Under the pieces are notes generated by a model that saw nothing but the letters and a program-made list of their open reading frames with translations, did not search any database and had not been told where the DNA came from. The position numbers and the translations under genes were made by a program. A stretch of 64,000 bases of DNA from Chromobotia macracanthus. Taxonomy: Eukaryota > Chordata > Actinopteri > Cypriniformes > Botiidae. The DNA lies in the NCBI GenBank assembly GCA_036877525.1, contig JAZGTH010000040.1, forward strand, positions 2,108,001 through 2,172,000, read 5' to 3'. Below, piece after piece: positions 61,701 through 64,000 of this stretch. The first letter of the stretch is position 1. Each line of letters starts with the position of its first letter.

Positions 61701-64000
61701 TGTACTCTTCTGCAAGTCAAAATGATAGTAATTCAAATGTTATCTAATCCTTAAGTAATTTAATAAATTGCACAATATGGTAGATACATAAACAGTGATT
61801 GTTTACAAGTGCTTAGTATTACCTCCTTTGAAATCTCTGTTGGAGTAAATATATCAAGAATTCTTATAGGGGTTCCACTGGAGTTCGGGGCCAATGAAAA
61901 ACTCAACTTAATTTTAATAGGTGAAAAACAGTCATAACAACCCTGAAAGGAAGGCAGAGATAATGTCAGTTAATACAGGATCATACAACCCCCAATTATT
62001 TTTACAGTAAATGAAATGCTTTGATAAACAATGAAGCGTTATTGTAGGTTTACACTGCAGAATTTAGTGTACTAAATTTAAGTATATGCTAGAAAAGTAT
62101 ACAAGTATACAAATATATGCTAAAAAAAAAAAATCTACAAAAAATAATTTCCAAAATACCAAATACTCCAGGTTTATGTTAGGAACAGTGCACTCTCTAT
62201 CTGGTGTCAATAACAATGTGGATTTTAACAGAGTGTTGCCATCAACACTAAGACGCTTTTTGTTTGCACCAACATCCAAATCGATTTGGTACTGAATAAG
62301 AAGTTCTTCCACTAAAAAAAAGAAAATTAAATTTTACTTAAAATCAGGACATTTTTAGATAAAATATTCACTGGACTAAAACAGAAACCTTACTTTGAAG
62401 TCTTCCCTTTTTGGTGTCAAAGCAAACAGTAAACGTTATGATATCTTTGCTTGTTTGATGGTTTTGCTGAGAAAGAGGAATGACTTCAGGTTTAATTGTT
62501 ATAGCCGGTTTGATAATCATGACAGGGATGGTCCTATAAAGGAAAAAAATATGAAGCAGAAATTGAAGGGAAGTTTACCCATTTCCCATATAACTCTCCA
62601 GAATGCAATATATAAAAAAAACAATTGGGCAATTTGGTGCTATGTTTTACTCACTCAAAAACCGTCACTCTCCCTTGACTTCCAACAGCAATGCAAGGCT
62701 TTCCTTGTTCTTTATTAGTTATGGAACTTACTGACTGACCAAAATGTACAAGTTTCATTTTAAAATCTGATGATGATATTTTCTGAGGAGAAGACAGCAA
62801 ATGTGTATTAAAAATACAGTTAAAGTAAAATTCATTTTATGACATGCTTAATTGTGCTATTGAAACATTAATCATGAGTGCAAAGCTTGTACAGTATAGT
62901 TCAGATATTGTAAATGATTTGTATCCATATTTGTATCAATGCACAATGTCTATAGCTGATTGCTATTTTTGTTGCATAGCAACGGTCTGTTTTTGCTTAC
63001 ATATAGGGAGGGTGACATTTAATCATTCAACTTAACAATAGAATAATACAAATTTGAATAAATATTTGAGTCCTTTGTTTTTATCACGTGGCAACTGTTT
63101 TATAAACTCAATCTGCTTTGCATCACAATGCCCTTCAGATGTACTACTGTATATTACACTGTAGGACAGCCTCTTGTATCTTATTGTTTAATTTTTTGTC
63201 TCCAAAGTCTGTGAATTCTGAAAATTTAAAAAGAATTTTCCACAATTTGTGTTGTAATCATATTGTGATTATATGTGAAACATATACTGAAACTCACTTG
63301 TGAAAGTTTTAGACCCTGTTCGAAGCCATTATAAATGTAAATGCTTCCGGAGTTTTCAGATTCAAGAGGAGCCCCCACTGCTACATCATTGTACTTGTTG
63401 CCATCAATGTCTCCTATAGAAGCAATGGCAGCTCCAAACCTGGCAAAGGTCTGTCCTGCATCGCCTCGTAGCTCCATGTACACACTCTCAAACCTTTTGT
63501 GCTGTTAGATGTTTAAGATGTTTTATTATTGTCTCACACACACAGTGTGATAATGATCTCCATAAGAATGATCTCATGGCAAACATAATCTTACCTCATT
63601 CAATCTGTACACTAGCACTTTGCCTTCCTCCCCGTCTTGATGGAAATGTGGTGCTCCAACTAACAGGTAATCTGTGTATCCATTTATATCCATGTCCAGG
63701 ACACAGAGAACCGATCCATAGTATGATCCAACCTATGCCAATTATATAATGCTTTATTATTATGATATTGGGGAATAAGTCAATTGAGGCTTCCAGCTAA
63801 TTGTAAGCTACATATAATAAATCTAGGCCTTGATTTAAAACATTTTGGTTTGCCTTTGAAATATGCTTGAAACTTAGTTTAAACAAATGGTGTGGTGTGT
63901 TAATATAAATGGTATAAGCCTAAAAAATTATAAATACTTTATACCTGTTCTCCCTGAAGCACATACTTCTTGGGCCCCTCAAATATAAATACTCCACCAG
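58734..64000 (-). CDS. integrin alpha subunit, C-terminal part, runs off right edge
   Basis: Single-pass adhesion receptor subunit. Exons in phase: 63945-64000 (open at the edge), 63595-63732, 63298-63501, 62655-62782, 62394-62533, 62160-62311, 61823-61942, 61594-61664, 61341-61464, 61168-61251, 60977-61065, 60812-60892, 60641-60716, 59911-60012, 59792-59824, 59354-59428, 59166-59252, 58970-59080, 58734-58790; about 640 residues. Two FG-GAP blades carry calcium loops DMDINGYTD and DIDGNKYND followed by VAVGAPLE. Thigh/calf beta-sandwiches with scattered cysteines follow, then a membrane helix (GAIIGGSIGG followed by a run of L and I) and a short tail CGFFRRRRKMDQAAQTKD, a variant of the integrin GFFKR motif. 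The blade sequences most resemble the I-domain group (alpha-1/2/10/11 and leukocyte alphas). The I domain itself would be off the window, so I give no symbol. Confidence 0.9.
60145..60195. repeat. possible SINE tail remnant in an integrin intron
   Basis: The segment tttacacatttggcagacac and its flanks resemble the 3' tail of fish tRNA-derived SINEs. Short and isolated. Confidence 0.35.

Noticed and set aside
1..64000. CRISPR arrays, operons or phage-like modules
   Set aside because: The sequence is vertebrate nuclear DNA; the only regular repeats are microsatellites and one 47-bp minisatellite without spacers.

Overview
The window is nuclear DNA from a bony fish (teleost). Its genes are split into many short exons with GT-AG introns, the proteins match vertebrate families throughout, and fish-style tRNA-derived SINEs, LINE fragments and simple repeats lie between and inside genes. 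I cannot name the species. All exon coordinates were worked out by hand from reading frame, splice sites and remembered family sequences; none has been checked against transcripts.

Layout from left to right: (1) 1-21.5 kb, minus strand: hip1 (clathrin/actin endocytic adaptor), 5' two thirds only. The gene runs off the left edge, its intron 1 is over 10 kb, and a likely second first exon lies near 16.5 kb. (2) 22-23 kb: a LINE reverse-transcriptase fragment. (3) 23.9-31.7 kb, plus strand: clptm1, complete, with a CAG-encoded glutamine tract. (4) 33.4-34 kb: an unidentified open frame. (5) 34.6-41.2 kb, plus strand: relb, complete, with two kappaB sites and an IRF-like element upstream and a 12-base microexon. 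(6) 43.7-45.0 kb, minus strand: mrpl28, complete. (7) 45.94-46.02 kb, minus strand: the selenocysteine tRNA gene with its PSE/TATA upstream promoter. (8) 46.3-50.4 kb: AT-rich sequence without a recognised gene. (9) 50.5-57.7 kb, minus strand: cul5, complete. (10) 58.7 kb to the right edge, minus strand: the 3' part of an integrin alpha gene.

The genes do not form one pathway: endocytosis (hip1), an ER/membrane protein (clptm1), the non-canonical NF-kappaB subunit (relb), mitochondrial translation (mrpl28), selenoprotein decoding (tRNA-Sec), ubiquitin ligation (cul5) and cell adhesion (integrin). The clptm1-relb-tRNA-Sec neighbourhood resembles human 19q13, where all three genes also lie.

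I found no sign of a wholly new system. The most useful observations are the tRNA-Sec gene with an intact type 3 promoter, the kappaB pair upstream of relb, the relb microexon, the alternative hip1 first exon, the clptm1 polyglutamine tract, and an unexplained GC-richer open frame at 33.5-33.8 kb.
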